Shown here: piece after piece, positions 42,517-51,986 of the stretch
How the letters are laid out: every line of letters starts with the position of its first letter
Numbering within the stretch: position 1 is the first letter of the stretch
From: Falsiroseomonas sp041690465
GTDB taxonomy: Bacteria; Pseudomonadota; Alphaproteobacteria; Acetobacterales; Acetobacteraceae
Assembly (NCBI RefSeq): GCF_041690465.1
Contig: NZ_JAWLHG010000009.1
Coordinates: 120,230 to 184,229, forward strand
Reading direction: 5' to 3'
DNA: 64,000 nucleotides
Notes under the pieces: generated by a model
Told to the model about the DNA's origin: nothing
The model's input: the letters and a program-made list of their open reading frames with translations, nothing else
Databases searched by the model: none
Made by a program: the position numbers and the translations under genes

Positions 42517-44823
42517 ATGGCGTTCGACGTGCTTCCCGGGCTCGGCCAGCCGCTGCGGCGCATCGAGGATCCACGCCTGCTGACGGGTGGCGGCCGCTTC
42601 ACCGCGAACCGCGCGTCGCCCGGGGCGCTGCACGCCGCCTTCGTCCGCTCGCCGCACGCGCATGCGCTGGTGCGCGAGGTGGCGACGCAGGATGCGCTCG
42701 CGATGCCGGGCGTCGTCGCCGTGTTCACCGCCGCGGACACGCTCGCGACCGGCCTCGGGCACAGCCCCGCCGTCACCGAGATCCGCGATGCTTCCGGGCG
42801 CCGCCACGTCGAGCCGCCGCGCCTGCCCATCTGCCCAGATCGCGTGCGCCATGTCGGCGAGATCGTCGCGATGGTGGTGGCCGAAACCGCGCATGCCGCG
42901 CGCAGCGGCGCCGAGGCCGTGGCGGTGGAGTACAAGTCGCTGCCCGCCGTCGTGTCGGGCGAGGCCGCGCTGCTGCCGGACGCGCCGCAGCTGCACGAGG
43001 GAGCGCCCGGCAACCTGGTCTGCGACTGGCGCAAGGGCGACGAGGCGGCTGTGCGGGACGCCCTGGCGCGCGCCGCGCATGTCGCGCGGCTGCGCCACCG
43101 CTCGCCGCGCATCCTGGCCGGCTACATGGAGACCCGTGCCGCGCTCGCCGAGTGGAACGAGGCCGCGCAACGCATCACGCTGACCACGCCTTCACAGGGC
43201 GTGCATGTCCTGCAACGCATTCTTTGCGACCACATCCTGAAGTTGCCGCGCGAGCGGCTGCGCGTGGTGACCGAGGATGTCGGCGGTGGCTTCGGCCCGA
43301 AGCTACCGCCCTATCCCGAACAAGCGCTCGCCTGCTTCGCCGCCATGCGGCTGAAGCGCGATGTGCTCTGGGTGCAGGACCGCACCGAGCATCACCTCGC
43401 CGACACCCACGCCCGCGATCTGGTCGCCGATGCCACGCTGGCGCTGGACGCGGAGGGCCGGTTCCTGGCGATCGACGTGCAGGCGGTGGCGAATTTCGGC
43501 GCCTATGTCTCGACCGTCGCGCCCACCATTCCGACCGGCGGCATGGCGAAGGTACTGACCGGCCTCTACGCGATTCCCGCCGCGCACATCGCGATGCGCT
43601 GCGCCTTCAGCAACACCGCGCCGGTGGATGCGGTGCGCGGCGCCGGCAAGCCGGAGGCGCTGGTGCTGCTGGAATGCCTGGTGGACCTTGCCGCGCGCCA
43701 GACCGGGCGCGACCCTGTTGAACTGCGCCGCCTGAACCTGGTGCCGCGCGAGGCCTTTCCTTGGCGCACCGCACTCGGCTACCGCTACGACAGCGGCGAC
43801 TACCATGCGCTGCTGGATGCGGCGCTCGATGTGGGTGATGCCGCCGGCTACGCGGCGCGGCGCACCGATTCGGAGGCGCGCGGGCTTCGTCGGGGGCGCG
43901 GCGTCTCCTGCCATCTGCACGGCTCCGGCGGCTGGGGCGACGAGACGTCCCTCGTCGAGTTGCTGCCGGATGGCAGCGTGCTGGCGCGCACTGGCACGCA
44001 AAGCCAGGGCCAGGGCCACGCCACCGCCTATGCGCAGGTGCTGGCGGCGGCACTTGGCGTGGAGCCGGCGCGCGTGCGCATCCTGCAGGGCGACAGCGCG
44101 ACCATCCCGCGCGGCGGCGGCACGGGCGGCTCCTCGTCCACCATCGTTTCCACCACCACTCTTGCGCGTGCCGCGGAAGCCGCGATCGAGGGCGGCCGCG
44201 ACGCGGCTGCCGATCTGCTCGAAGCGGCGCCGGCGGATGTCGAATGGCAGGATGGCGCCTACCGGATCGTCGGTACGGACCGCCGCGTCGGCTTGTTCGA
44301 GGTGGTCGCGCGCCTTGGCGGCTTGCAGGGCAGCGCCGACTTTGCCGATACGGTGGAGACGTGGCCGGCCGGCATCGCGCTCTGCGAGGTCGAGCTCGAT
44401 CCGGAGACCGGCGAGGTGTGGCTGGACCGCTTCGCCGCCGCCGTGGATGCCGGCACCGTCGTGAACCCGATGCTGCTTGCCGGCCAGCTGCATGGCGGCT
44501 TCGCGGCCGGCATCGGCCAAGCCTTGTGCGAGGACGCGCGCTACGACGCGGACGGGCAATTGTTGGCCGCAACGCTGATGGATTATGCCATGCCGCGCGC
44601 CGACACGCTGCCGCGCTTCGAACTCGTGGATGTGCCGGTGCCCTCGCCGAACAACCCGCTCGGCATCAAGGGCGTTGGCGAGTTGCCGACCAACGGCGCG
44701 CCGGCGGCAGTGGCGAATGCAGTGGCCGATGCGCTCGCCGGCGCGGACGCGACGCAGCTGGACCTGCCGCTCACGGCGGAACGGGTGTGGCGGGCGCTGC
44801 GGGCATCGAAGGAGGAGACATGA
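42517..44823 (+). CDS. Xanthine dehydrogenase/CO dehydrogenase-family molybdopterin-binding large subunit, orphan
   Basis: 768 residues from ATG 42517, preceded by GGGGGAGGA. N-terminal a/b hammerhead (RIEDPRLLTGGGRFTAN); Mo-cofactor contacts GGGFGPK, VRGAGKPEA, TGTQSQGQGHATAYAQV, the GTGGSSSTI loop and the C-terminal active-site Glu in GIKGVGELPTNG. The family GGxxQGxGxAL segment is GGFAAGIGQAL, with Ala replacing Gln. No FAD (CoxM) or 2Fe-2S (CoxS) subunit gene is present nearby. It may hydroxylate a substrate imported by the TRAP system, with partners elsewhere. Confidence 0.91.
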   Translation: MAFDVLPGLGQPLRRIEDPRLLTGGGRFTANRASPGALHAAFVRSPHAHALVREVATQDALAMPGVVAVFTAADTLATGLGHSPAVTEIRDASGRRHVEPPRLPICPDRVRHVGEIVAMVVAETAHAARSGAEAVAVEYKSLPAVVSGEAALLPDAPQLHEGAPGNLVCDWRKGDEAAVRDALARAAHVARLRHRSPRILAGYMETRAALAEWNEAAQRITLTTPSQGVHVLQRILCDHILKLPRERLRVVTEDVGGGFGPKLPPYPEQALACFAAMRLKRDVLWVQDRTEHHLADTHARDLVADATLALDAEGRFLAIDVQAVANFGAYVSTVAPTIPTGGMAKVLTGLYAIPAAHIAMRCAFSNTAPVDAVRGAGKPEALVLLECLVDLAARQTGRDPVELRRLNLVPREAFPWRTALGYRYDSGDYHALLDAALDVGDAAGYAARRTDSEARGLRRGRGVSCHLHGSGGWGDETSLVELLPDGSVLARTGTQSQGQGHATAYAQVLAAALGVEPARVRILQGDSATIPRGGGTGGSSSTIVSTTTLARAAEAAIEGGRDAAADLLEAAPADVEWQDGAYRIVGTDRRVGLFEVVARLGGLQGSADFADTVETWPAGIALCEVELDPETGEVWLDRFAAAVDAGTVVNPMLLAGQLHGGFAAGIGQALCEDARYDADGQLLAATLMDYAMPRADTLPRFELVDVPVPSPNNPLGIKGVGELPTNGAPAAVANAVADALAGADATQLDLPLTAERVWRALRASKEET

Positions 44824-45707
44824 CCATGGGGCTGACCGTCACTCCCTTGCATCCGCTGTTCTTCGCCAGGGTGGAGGGCGTGGACCTCCGTGCGCCGCTG
44901 ACGGCGGCCCTGGCCGCCGAGATCGAGGCGGCATTGGATCGCCATGCGGTGCTGGTTTTCCCCGGCCAGGATCTCGACGACGACCAGCAGATGGCCTTCG
45001 GCCTGAACTTCGGCCCGATGGAGGAGCAGCCGGCTGCGGTGGACACCCACAAGCAGCGCCTCAAGCACGCGCAGATGAACGACATCTCGAATCTCGACGA
45101 GCACGGCCGGCTGCTGCAGGCCGATGACCGCCGGCGGATGTTCAACCTGGGCAACCAGCTCTGGCACAGCGACAGCAGCTTCAAGCCGACGCCGGCGAAA
45201 TACTCGCTGCTGCATGCCCGCGTGATCCCGCCCGAAGGCGGCGACACCGAGTTCGCCGACATGCGTGCCGCCTGGGACGCGCTGCCTGCCGCCATGCAGG
45301 CGAAGCTGCGTGACCTGGTCTGCGAGCATTCGCTGCTGTTCTCGCGCGCCGTACTCGGCTTCACCGAGTTCACCGAGGAGGAGCGCGTGAAGTTCGCTCC
45401 CGTGCCGCAGCGCCTGGTGCGGCGGCACGAAGGCTCCGGGCGGCTCTCGCTCTATCTCTCCTCGCATATTGGCCGCATTCGCGGCTGGCTGGTGCCGGAG
45501 GCACTGGCGCTGATCCGTGACCTGACGGAGCACGCGACCCAGCGCGAGTTCGTCCATCGCCATGTCTGGCGGCAGCATGATCTTGTGATGTGGGACAACC
45601 GCTGCACCATGCACCGCGCGCGGCCTTTCGAGGATCGACGGCATCCGCGCGACGTGCGCCGCGTGACGATCAAGGATTCGCGGCCGACGCTGGAACAGGC
45701 GGCGTGA
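44820..45707 (+). CDS. TauD/TfdA-family Fe(II)/2-oxoglutarate-dependent dioxygenase
   Basis: 295 residues from ATG 44820, placed by GGAGGAG and overlapping the preceding stop (ATGA). Iron ligands are His and Asp in NQLWHSDSSF, and the distal His in NRCTMHRARPF. The 2-oxoglutarate Arg is in DVRRVTIKDSRP. N terminus: FFARVEGVDLRAPLTA. It hydroxylates and often cleaves substrates such as sulfonates or aryloxyacetates; here it is last in the TRAP operon, so it is a plausible catabolic step for the imported acid. Substrate unknown. Confidence 0.93.
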   Translation: MTMGLTVTPLHPLFFARVEGVDLRAPLTAALAAEIEAALDRHAVLVFPGQDLDDDQQMAFGLNFGPMEEQPAAVDTHKQRLKHAQMNDISNLDEHGRLLQADDRRRMFNLGNQLWHSDSSFKPTPAKYSLLHARVIPPEGGDTEFADMRAAWDALPAAMQAKLRDLVCEHSLLFSRAVLGFTEFTEEERVKFAPVPQRLVRRHEGSGRLSLYLSSHIGRIRGWLVPEALALIRDLTEHATQREFVHRHVWRQHDLVMWDNRCTMHRARPFEDRRHPRDVRRVTIKDSRPTLEQAA

Positions 45708-45732
45708 TCGTGCGCCGCCTGCCCCTGTAGGC

Positions 45733-46515
45733 TCAGTTCCGGAAGTCGGGATCCGTGCGGTCCACCTGGCGCAGCAGGCCGGGCCATTCCAGCGGTCCGT
45801 AGCGGCGCGAGTTGGGCGGATCGTACATTGCGCAGGACTTCGCCACCACCTCGTCGGACGGCATCTCCAGCTCGGTGTTGCACGCCATTGCCTGCAGCTG
45901 CGCCTGGCAGGCGCGCTCCATCCCCCACATGGCGATGAACGCCTCCGCGACGCTGTCGCCGATGGTCAACAGGCCGTGGTTCTTCAGGATGCAGTAGTTG
46001 CGGGCGCCGATGCTGCGCGCGAGGCTCTCGCGCTCCGCCGGGTCACGCTCGGGGCCGCGGAAGTCGTGATAGGCGATGCGGCCGTAGAAGCGCGTTGCGG
46101 TCTGCGTCAGCGGCAGCAGCCCGCATTTCAGCGCGGAGACGGCCATGCCGGCGACGGTGTGGGTGTGCATCACTGCCTTCGCATCCGGCCGCGCCCGGTA
46201 GATGCTGCTGTGGATGGTGAAGCCCGCCGGATGCAGCCCGTAGGGCGTCTGTGGCCGGTAGAGGACCTCGCCCTCGATATTCACCTTCAGCAACGAGCTG
46301 GCGGTAATCTCGCTGAACAGCATGCCGTTCGGATTGATGAGGAACTGGTCCGGCGCATCCGGCACCCGGGTGGTGATGTGGGTGTAGATCATGTCGGACA
46401 TGCCGTAGCGGTCGCAGAGCCGATAGCAGGCCGCGAGGTCCACGCGCGCCTGCCACTCGGCCTCGCTGACCGAGCCCTGGATCGGGGCGATGTCGAGCGG
46501 GTTGACGATGGTCAT
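45733..46515 (-). CDS. Class II aldolase/adducin-family protein
   Basis: 260 residues from ATG 46515, with GGAGGG upstream. Landmarks are CYRLCDRYGMSDMIYTHIT, FLINPNGMLFSEITASSLL, the metal His pair VMHTHTVAGMAVSA and the third His in NHGLLTIGDSVAEAF. The residue equivalent to the fuculose-aldolase acid/base Glu is not obvious: the stretch reads GFTIHSSIY. It may therefore be a decarboxylase or another activity of the fold. It lies 19 bases downstream of a Bug receptor gene in the same direction. Confidence 0.9.
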   Translation of the reverse strand: MTIVNPLDIAPIQGSVSEAEWQARVDLAACYRLCDRYGMSDMIYTHITTRVPDAPDQFLINPNGMLFSEITASSLLKVNIEGEVLYRPQTPYGLHPAGFTIHSSIYRARPDAKAVMHTHTVAGMAVSALKCGLLPLTQTATRFYGRIAYHDFRGPERDPAERESLARSIGARNYCILKNHGLLTIGDSVAEAFIAMWGMERACQAQLQAMACNTELEMPSDEVVAKSCAMYDPPNSRRYGPLEWPGLLRQVDRTDPDFRN

Positions 46516-46534
46516 GGGGAGGCTCCCTCCTGGA

Positions 46535-47515
46535 TCACTCGGGGCGGATGCCGGTCTGCGCGACGACACGGCGCCATTTGCCGATCTCGTCCGGCAGTCT
46601 GGCCGCAAGAGGGCCGGGGCCGTCGAGGCGGATCACGCCGGCGGCAGCGTCCATGCGGTCCTTCAGCTGGGCATCTTCGCGCAGCAGCGCGAGTTCGGCC
46701 ACCAGGCGGTCGCGCAGCGGCGCCGGGAAACCCTTCGGGGCGAACATCGAGAAGAAGTTGGGGGCGGCGTAGCCCGGCACCTTTTCGGCGATGGCGGGCA
46801 CGTCCGGCACCACGGCGACGCGCTGCTCGGTGGTTACGCCCAGCAGCCGCGCGCGACCCTGGCGGACATGCTGCAGCACTTCGATGGAACTGCCGAAGAT
46901 GAGGTCGATTTCACCGGCGTAGATCGCATTCACCGCCTGCGAAATTCCGCGGTAGGGAATATGGGTCAGCTTGATGTCGGCCATCGAGGCGAACAGCTCG
47001 GTGGTCAGGTGGTTGGCCGAGCCGACCCCGCCAGACCCGTAGTTCAACTTCTCCGGATTGGCGCGGGCGAAGGCCAGCAGGTCGTCCAGCGAGCGATGCG
47101 GCGAGTCCAGCCGCACCATCAGCCCCGCGGGCAGGTCCACCACGATGCTGAGCGGGTCGAGGTCGCGAACCGGATCGAAGTTCAGGGATGGCCGCAGCAC
47201 GGGAAGGATCGAGATGGAGGCCGAGATGAACAGCAGCGTGGCGCCATCCGGCGCCGAGCGCGCCACATGCTGCGAGCCGAGCCCTCCGCCTGCGCCGGGG
47301 CGGTTCTCCACCACGAAGCTGGCGTCGAGGCGCTGGCCCAGCCGGTCGGCGATGATCCGGGCCGGGATGTCTTGCGGCCCGCCGGCGGCGAAGGGAATGA
47401 CGATGCGCACCTGGCGGACCGGCCAGGCGCCCTGATGCGGCTGCGCCAGCGCCGGCATGCACGCACCCAGGCCCGAAAGCCCCGCTGCGCCGAGCAGTAC
47501 CTGCCTGCGATTCAT
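46535..47515 (-). CDS. Tripartite tricarboxylate transporter (Bug/TctC family) periplasmic receptor
   Basis: 326 residues from ATG 47515, after GGGGAGAGG. The signal peptide has a Cys just before the cleavage area (LGAAGLSGLGACMPALAQ); a lipoprotein is possible but the usual lipobox is poor. Mature part: WPVRQVRIVIPFAAGGPQD, VENRPGAGGGLGSQHVA, PDGATLLFISAS, YRGISQAVNAIYAGEIDLIFG and a VLRDRLV-type C-terminal region. No TctA or TctB genes are adjacent. Probably co-transcribed with the class II aldolase gene (19-base gap) and divergent from an HpcH-type aldolase gene. Confidence 0.92.
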   Translation of the reverse strand: MNRRQVLLGAAGLSGLGACMPALAQPHQGAWPVRQVRIVIPFAAGGPQDIPARIIADRLGQRLDASFVVENRPGAGGGLGSQHVARSAPDGATLLFISASISILPVLRPSLNFDPVRDLDPLSIVVDLPAGLMVRLDSPHRSLDDLLAFARANPEKLNYGSGGVGSANHLTTELFASMADIKLTHIPYRGISQAVNAIYAGEIDLIFGSSIEVLQHVRQGRARLLGVTTEQRVAVVPDVPAIAEKVPGYAAPNFFSMFAPKGFPAPLRDRLVAELALLREDAQLKDRMDAAAGVIRLDGPGPLAARLPDEIGKWRRVVAQTGIRPE

Positions 47516-47681
47516 CGTCCTCTCCCCAAGTCTCTTCGCGAGTGCAGCGCCGTAGCCGGCGCGCCGCCCTGGGTTGTAGCAGGCCGCACGGCAGCGCCTA
47601 GCTGCTTTCCCGCCACGCCCCCTTGGAGGGCGCGGCATCCCGTCGCAGTCTCCACGTCGAGAACCCTGGAGACGCCCGCCC

Positions 47682-48482
47682 ATGAGCACCGCACAGGCCC
47701 TGCCGGAGAACCCGTTGCGCGCCGCCATGCGCGCGGGCGAGCCGGTGTTCGGCATGAGCGTCCGCCTTTCCCGCTCGCCTGACATCGCCCGCGTGGCGCG
47801 CGCTTCGGGCCACCATTTCCTCTTCATCGATGCACAGCACGCGGTCTTCAACCCGGAGACCATCGCCACCCTCTGCCAGGCCGCGGCGGCGCTCGGCGTG
47901 GTGCCGCTCGTGCGGGTGCGCAGCATTGACGACCCCGATGTTGCGCTGCTGCTCGACAACGGTGCCGGCGGTATCGTCTTCCCCGACGTCAACACGCCGG
48001 CGGAGGCGGAGCGTGCGGTGGACCGCTGCCTGTTCCGGCCCAAGGGGCGGCGCTCGGTAGCCGGCGGCTATCCGCATTTCGACTTCCGCGGCGTGCCGGT
48101 CGCGCAGGCCAGCGCGGCGCTCAACGCGGCGACGCTGGTCTGCTGCATGGTGGAGACGGCGCAGGGCCTCGACAGCCTGGAGGCCATCGCCGCGGTGCCG
48201 GGCGTGGACGTGGTGCATATCGGCGCCAACGACCTGCTGACCTCGCTCGGCAAGCCAGGCCAGTTCGACGATCCCATCCTGGTGGAGGCGATGGACCGTG
48301 CCATCGCCGCCACGGCGCGGCATGGGGGCTTCGCCGGCTGCGGCGGCAACCGCGACGTAGCCCGCCAGGCTGCTTCGGTGAAGCGCGGTGTGCGCTTCGT
48401 CACCACCCAGGCGGACACCGCCTTTCTCGCCGCTGCGGCCGGGCAATGGACCGCCGGGCTGCGCAAGGCGCTGGAGGCGTAG
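47682..48482 (+). CDS. HpcH/HpaI-family (class II pyruvate) aldolase
   Basis: 266 residues from ATG 47682. Family features are an N-terminal barrel start (FGMSVRLSRSPDIARVARAS), the FIDAQHA His, the Arg in PLVRVRSI, the metal Glu in MVETAQGL and the metal Asp in GANDLLTSLG. The usual DxEH acidic residue is Gln (DAQH). It catalyses reversible aldol cleavage of 4-hydroxy-2-keto acids to pyruvate and an aldehyde. Followed 7 bases later by an Ldh-type dehydrogenase gene; the pair could act on successive oxidation products. Confidence 0.9.
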   Translation: MSTAQALPENPLRAAMRAGEPVFGMSVRLSRSPDIARVARASGHHFLFIDAQHAVFNPETIATLCQAAAALGVVPLVRVRSIDDPDVALLLDNGAGGIVFPDVNTPAEAERAVDRCLFRPKGRRSVAGGYPHFDFRGVPVAQASAALNAATLVCCMVETAQGLDSLEAIAAVPGVDVVHIGANDLLTSLGKPGQFDDPILVEAMDRAIAATARHGGFAGCGGNRDVARQAASVKRGVRFVTTQADTAFLAAAAGQWTAGLRKALEA

Positions 48483-48489
48483 GGCGACG

Positions 48490-49584
48490 ATGTCCGAGAT
48501 TCATCTGGTTCCCGCCGAGACCTGCCACGCGCAGATCGTCTCCGTGCTGAGCGCCTGGGGCATGGACCCTGCAACGGTGCAGGTCACCGCCGAGGTGATG
48601 GTCGAGACCGACCTGGCCGGCGTGGACAGCCACGGCATCTCCATGCTGATGGACTATGACGGGAGCCGCCGCAAAGGGCGGCTGAACCTGAAGGCGCGGC
48701 CGCGGGTGGTGCGCGAAAGCCTGGTCACGGCGCTGGTGGATGCCGATGCGGGCCTCGGCCATCCGGCCTCGGTGATGGCGATGGATCTCGCCATCCTCAA
48801 GGCCAAGGCAACCGGCGTCGGCGTCGTGGCGGTGCGCAACTCGCACCATTTCGGTGCCGCCGGGCATTATGCGGCGATGGCGCCGAAGCACGGCCTGCTC
48901 GGCCTCGTCACCTCGGCCACGCGCACGATCGGCGTGGTGCCGACGCGCGCGGCGGTCCCGGTGCTCGGCACCAACCCGATCGCCTTCGCCGCGCCGGCGG
49001 CGCGCAACCGTCCGTTCCGGCTCGACATGGCAACCAGCACCGTCGCGGCCAACAAGGTCCGCGTCTATGGCCTGCAGGGCAAGACGTTGCCGGCCGGCTG
49101 GGTGCTGGATGGGCAGGGCCGCCCGATCACCGATGCCGACGCGGCCTGGGAGGTCATCAAGGAGCAGCCGGAAGGCGGCCTGACGCCAGTCGGCGGCACG
49201 GCGGAGATGTCGAGCCACAAGGGCTACGGCCTCGGCATGATGGCGCACATCCTGGGCGGCGTGCTCTCCGGCGCCTCCTTCTCGCCGATCCGCGTGCGCA
49301 CGCAGCGGCCGCAGGATCCCGACAATATCGGCCACTTCTTCATGGCGCTCGATCCCACGGCGTTCCGGGAGGAAGGGGCATTCGAATCCGACCTCGACGA
49401 CGCCATCGACGTGCTGCACGCGACACCGCCCGCCGATCCGGCGCTGCCCGTGCTGGTCGCCGGCGACCCCGAGGCGGACTCGCGCGAGCGCCGCCTGCGC
49501 GAGGGCATCCCCGTCTCGCCGACGCTGGCCGCCCAGCTGCGCGGCGTGGCCGAGCGCGCCGGGGTGCCCTGCCTGATGCCGTGA
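48490..49584 (+). CDS. Ldh-family (malate/L-sulfolactate/ureidoglycolate) NAD(P)-dependent dehydrogenase
   Basis: 364 residues from ATG 48490, the first in-frame ATG after the HpcH gene. Landmarks are DLAGVDSHGISML with the catalytic His, RNSHHFGAAGHYAAMA, PVLGTNPIAFAAPAA, and SSHKGYGLGMMAHILGGVLSG near the C-terminal third. This is the Ldh_2 fold, unrelated to classical lactate dehydrogenases. It oxidises 2-hydroxy acids. Seven bases separate it from the HpcH aldolase gene, implying a shared operon and pathway. Confidence 0.92.
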   Translation: MSEIHLVPAETCHAQIVSVLSAWGMDPATVQVTAEVMVETDLAGVDSHGISMLMDYDGSRRKGRLNLKARPRVVRESLVTALVDADAGLGHPASVMAMDLAILKAKATGVGVVAVRNSHHFGAAGHYAAMAPKHGLLGLVTSATRTIGVVPTRAAVPVLGTNPIAFAAPAARNRPFRLDMATSTVAANKVRVYGLQGKTLPAGWVLDGQGRPITDADAAWEVIKEQPEGGLTPVGGTAEMSSHKGYGLGMMAHILGGVLSGASFSPIRVRTQRPQDPDNIGHFFMALDPTAFREEGAFESDLDDAIDVLHATPPADPALPVLVAGDPEADSRERRLREGIPVSPTLAAQLRGVAERAGVPCLMP

Positions 49585-49623
49585 CGCCTTGCCCCCGGGC
49601 ATCCGGCACCCGATCTGCGGACC

Positions 49624-51090
49624 ATGCAGATCCCTTTCGACAACACCTATGCGCGCCTGCCGGAGCGCTTCTTCGCGCGCCTCGACCCGACGCCGGTCGG
49701 GGCGCCTCGGCTGCTGAAGGTGAACGCCACGCTCGCCCGCACCCTCGGCATCGATCCCGACTGGCTCGCCGGGCCGGAGGGCGTGGAGGTGCTCGCCGGG
49801 AATCGCGTGCCGGAAGGCGCCGAGCCGCTCGCGCAGGCCTATGCCGGCCACCAGTTCGGCGGCTTCGTGCCGCAGCTCGGCGACGGCAGGGCGATCCTGC
49901 TTGGCGAGGTGGTGGGCGCCGATGGCAGGCGACGCGACATTCAGCTGAAGGGCTCCGGCCGCACGCCCTTCTCACGCGGCGGCGACGGCCGCGCGGCGGT
50001 TGGGCCGGTTCTGCGAGAGTATCTAGTCAGCGAGGCGATGGCCGCCCTCGGCATCCCGACCACGCGCACCCTCGGCGCGGTCGCGACGGGGGAGGTGGTG
50101 CGGCGCGAGACGGCGCTGCCTGGCGCGGTGCTGGCGCGCGTCGCGGCCAGCCACATCCGCGTCGGCACCTTCCAGTTCTTCGCCGTGCGGCAGGATGTGG
50201 AGGGCGTGCGGGTGCTCGCCGACCACGCCATCGCGCGCCACTACCCGGCGGCCGCCGAGGCCGAGGCGCCGTATGCTGCCTTCCTCGATGCGGTGATCGC
50301 CGCGCAGGCCGAGCTCATCGCGCGCTGGATGCTGGTGGGCTTCATCCATGGCGTGATGAACACCGACAACTGCACGATCTCCGGCGAGACGATCGACTAC
50401 GGCCCCTGCGCCTTCATGGATGCCTTCCACCCCGGTACCGTGTTCAGCTCGATCGACCACGGCGGCCGCTATGCCTGGGGCAACCAGCCGCGCATCGCGA
50501 TGTGGAACCTGACCCGCTTCGCCGAGACTCTGCTGCCCCTGCTGGCCGGCACCGAGGAGGAGGCGATCCCGGGCGCGCAGGAAGCGCTGGGTCGCTTCGC
50601 GCCGCGCTTCGAGGCCGCGTGGCTCGGCGGCCTGCTGCGCAAGCTCGGCATCGCGGCGCCTCGTGAGAGCGACGCCGAACTCGCGCAGGACCTGCTGACG
50701 CGCATGCAGGAGAACGAGGCCGATTTCACGCTCACCTTCCGCCACCTGGCCGATGCGGCGGCGGACGATGATGCGGCCGTGCGCGCGCAGTTCCGCGACC
50801 CGTCGGCCTACGATTCCTGGGCGGAAGGCTGGCGCGCGCGGCTCGCGGAGGAGGCGACGACGCCCGCGCAGCGCCGCGATGCGATGCGCGCGGTGAGCCC
50901 CGCTTTCATCCCCCGCAACCACCTGGTCGAGCAGGCCCTGTCCGCAGCGATGGAGCGGGACGACCTCGGCCCCTTCGAGGAACTTCTCACCGTGTTGTCG
51001 CGCCCCTTCGACGACCAGCCCGGCCGGGAGCGCTACGCCACGCCGCCGCAGCCTGAGGAACGCGTGCTGGCGACCTTCTGCGGCACCTGA
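49624..51090 (+). CDS. selO: Protein adenylyltransferase SelO (YdiU family)
   Basis: 488 residues from ATG 49624, the usual length for bacterial SelO. A kinase-like fold that transfers AMP to protein hydroxyls. Landmarks are LKGSGRTPFSRGGDGRA with active-site Lys and Arg residues, VGTFQFFAVRQD, MNTDNCTISGETIDYGPCAFMDAF with catalytic-loop Asp/Asn, and SSIDHGGRYAWGNQPRIAMW. It ends in FCGT: the Cys third from the end lies where eukaryotic SelO has selenocysteine. The downstream racemase-like gene converges on it. Linked to redox stress in other bacteria; nothing local suggests a partner. Confidence 0.95.
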   Translation: MQIPFDNTYARLPERFFARLDPTPVGAPRLLKVNATLARTLGIDPDWLAGPEGVEVLAGNRVPEGAEPLAQAYAGHQFGGFVPQLGDGRAILLGEVVGADGRRRDIQLKGSGRTPFSRGGDGRAAVGPVLREYLVSEAMAALGIPTTRTLGAVATGEVVRRETALPGAVLARVAASHIRVGTFQFFAVRQDVEGVRVLADHAIARHYPAAAEAEAPYAAFLDAVIAAQAELIARWMLVGFIHGVMNTDNCTISGETIDYGPCAFMDAFHPGTVFSSIDHGGRYAWGNQPRIAMWNLTRFAETLLPLLAGTEEEAIPGAQEALGRFAPRFEAAWLGGLLRKLGIAAPRESDAELAQDLLTRMQENEADFTLTFRHLADAAADDDAAVRAQFRDPSAYDSWAEGWRARLAEEATTPAQRRDAMRAVSPAFIPRNHLVEQALSAAMERDDLGPFEELLTVLSRPFDDQPGRERYATPPQPEERVLATFCGT

Positions 51091-51094
51091 GGCG

Positions 51095-51838
51095 CTACAA
51101 CTCCGCCAGCCGGCCCGGCACCGGCAAGGGCTGCGTCACGCCGGCACGGCGCAAGGCGTGCCAGTAGGTGGTCGGGTTGCTCGCCAGCACCGGCTTGCCG
51201 AACAGCGTCTCCGCCGCCTGCGCAAGTACCGCGAACGGCAGGTTGGTGCCGACCTGCACGATGGCTTCCACCTCCGGGCCTTCGAGTTCGCGCAAGGCGT
51301 CGCGCAGCCGCTGCTCCGGCAGCAGCGCGATGGCGGCCGGGCTCGGTGCGCGCAGCCCGACCAGGCGCACCACCTCGTGCCCCGCCTCCTCGAACAGCCG
51401 CCGCGCGGCGGCATCGCCCACCGGCATGAACGGTGTGAGCACCGCGATGCGCGCCGGCCGCCCAAACAGTGCCTGCAGCGCCGCCAGCAGCGAGGAGGAG
51501 ACGTCGGTTACCGGGCAGCCGAGGCGTTCCTCTGCATCTCGCAGCAGCTTCGCGCCGGCCTCGCCACCGCCGGCGAAGTTCTCCACCATCACCCCGATGG
51601 CGCAGTGATCCGGATGGCAGGGCACGAGCGTATCGAGCGCGTCCATCAGCCCCGCCACCATCGCCGCGCGTACCGCCAGCGTGTCGGCGTCCGAGGCCAC
51701 GGCCTGGTCGCGGTTCGGGATGCGCGCATGGGCGTTGATGACGCCCGCCGGCCGCAGTGCCTCCATCTCCGGTTGTACCGTGATGTTGGTGGCGGGCGCG
51801 ACCACGCCCATCAGCACTCGGCGCAGGGGATCGGTCAT
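51095..51838 (-). CDS. Asp/Glu racemase-superfamily protein (maleate isomerase/arylmalonate decarboxylase-like)
   Basis: 247 residues from ATG 51838, preceded by AAGGAG; an in-frame ATG at 51913 lacks this. Features are a MGVVAPATNITVQPEMEAL start, CHPDHCAIGVMVENFAGG, a TDVSSSLLAALQAL helix, and IVQVGTNLPF near the second site. The first catalytic Cys of Asp/Glu racemases may be the Cys in VPCHPDHC, while the second site lacks an obvious Cys. This suggests a maleate-isomerase or decarboxylase variant. Divergent from the AtuA-like gene. Confidence 0.8.
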   Translation of the reverse strand: MTDPLRRVLMGVVAPATNITVQPEMEALRPAGVINAHARIPNRDQAVASDADTLAVRAAMVAGLMDALDTLVPCHPDHCAIGVMVENFAGGGEAGAKLLRDAEERLGCPVTDVSSSLLAALQALFGRPARIAVLTPFMPVGDAAARRLFEEAGHEVVRLVGLRAPSPAAIALLPEQRLRDALRELEGPEVEAIVQVGTNLPFAVLAQAAETLFGKPVLASNPTTYWHALRRAGVTQPLPVPGRLAEL

Positions 51839-51986
51839 GCGCAACTCCTTCTTGGCAGGGCGCGGCGCCGCGCCGCCGGCAGGACGATCCACCGCGCCGG
51901 TGGTGCTGTCCATGGCCGCATGGCAGGCGGCTGGCGGTCAGCGCCGCCACGGCGCATCATGCTGCCGCCATCGACGGAGGAAAGGC

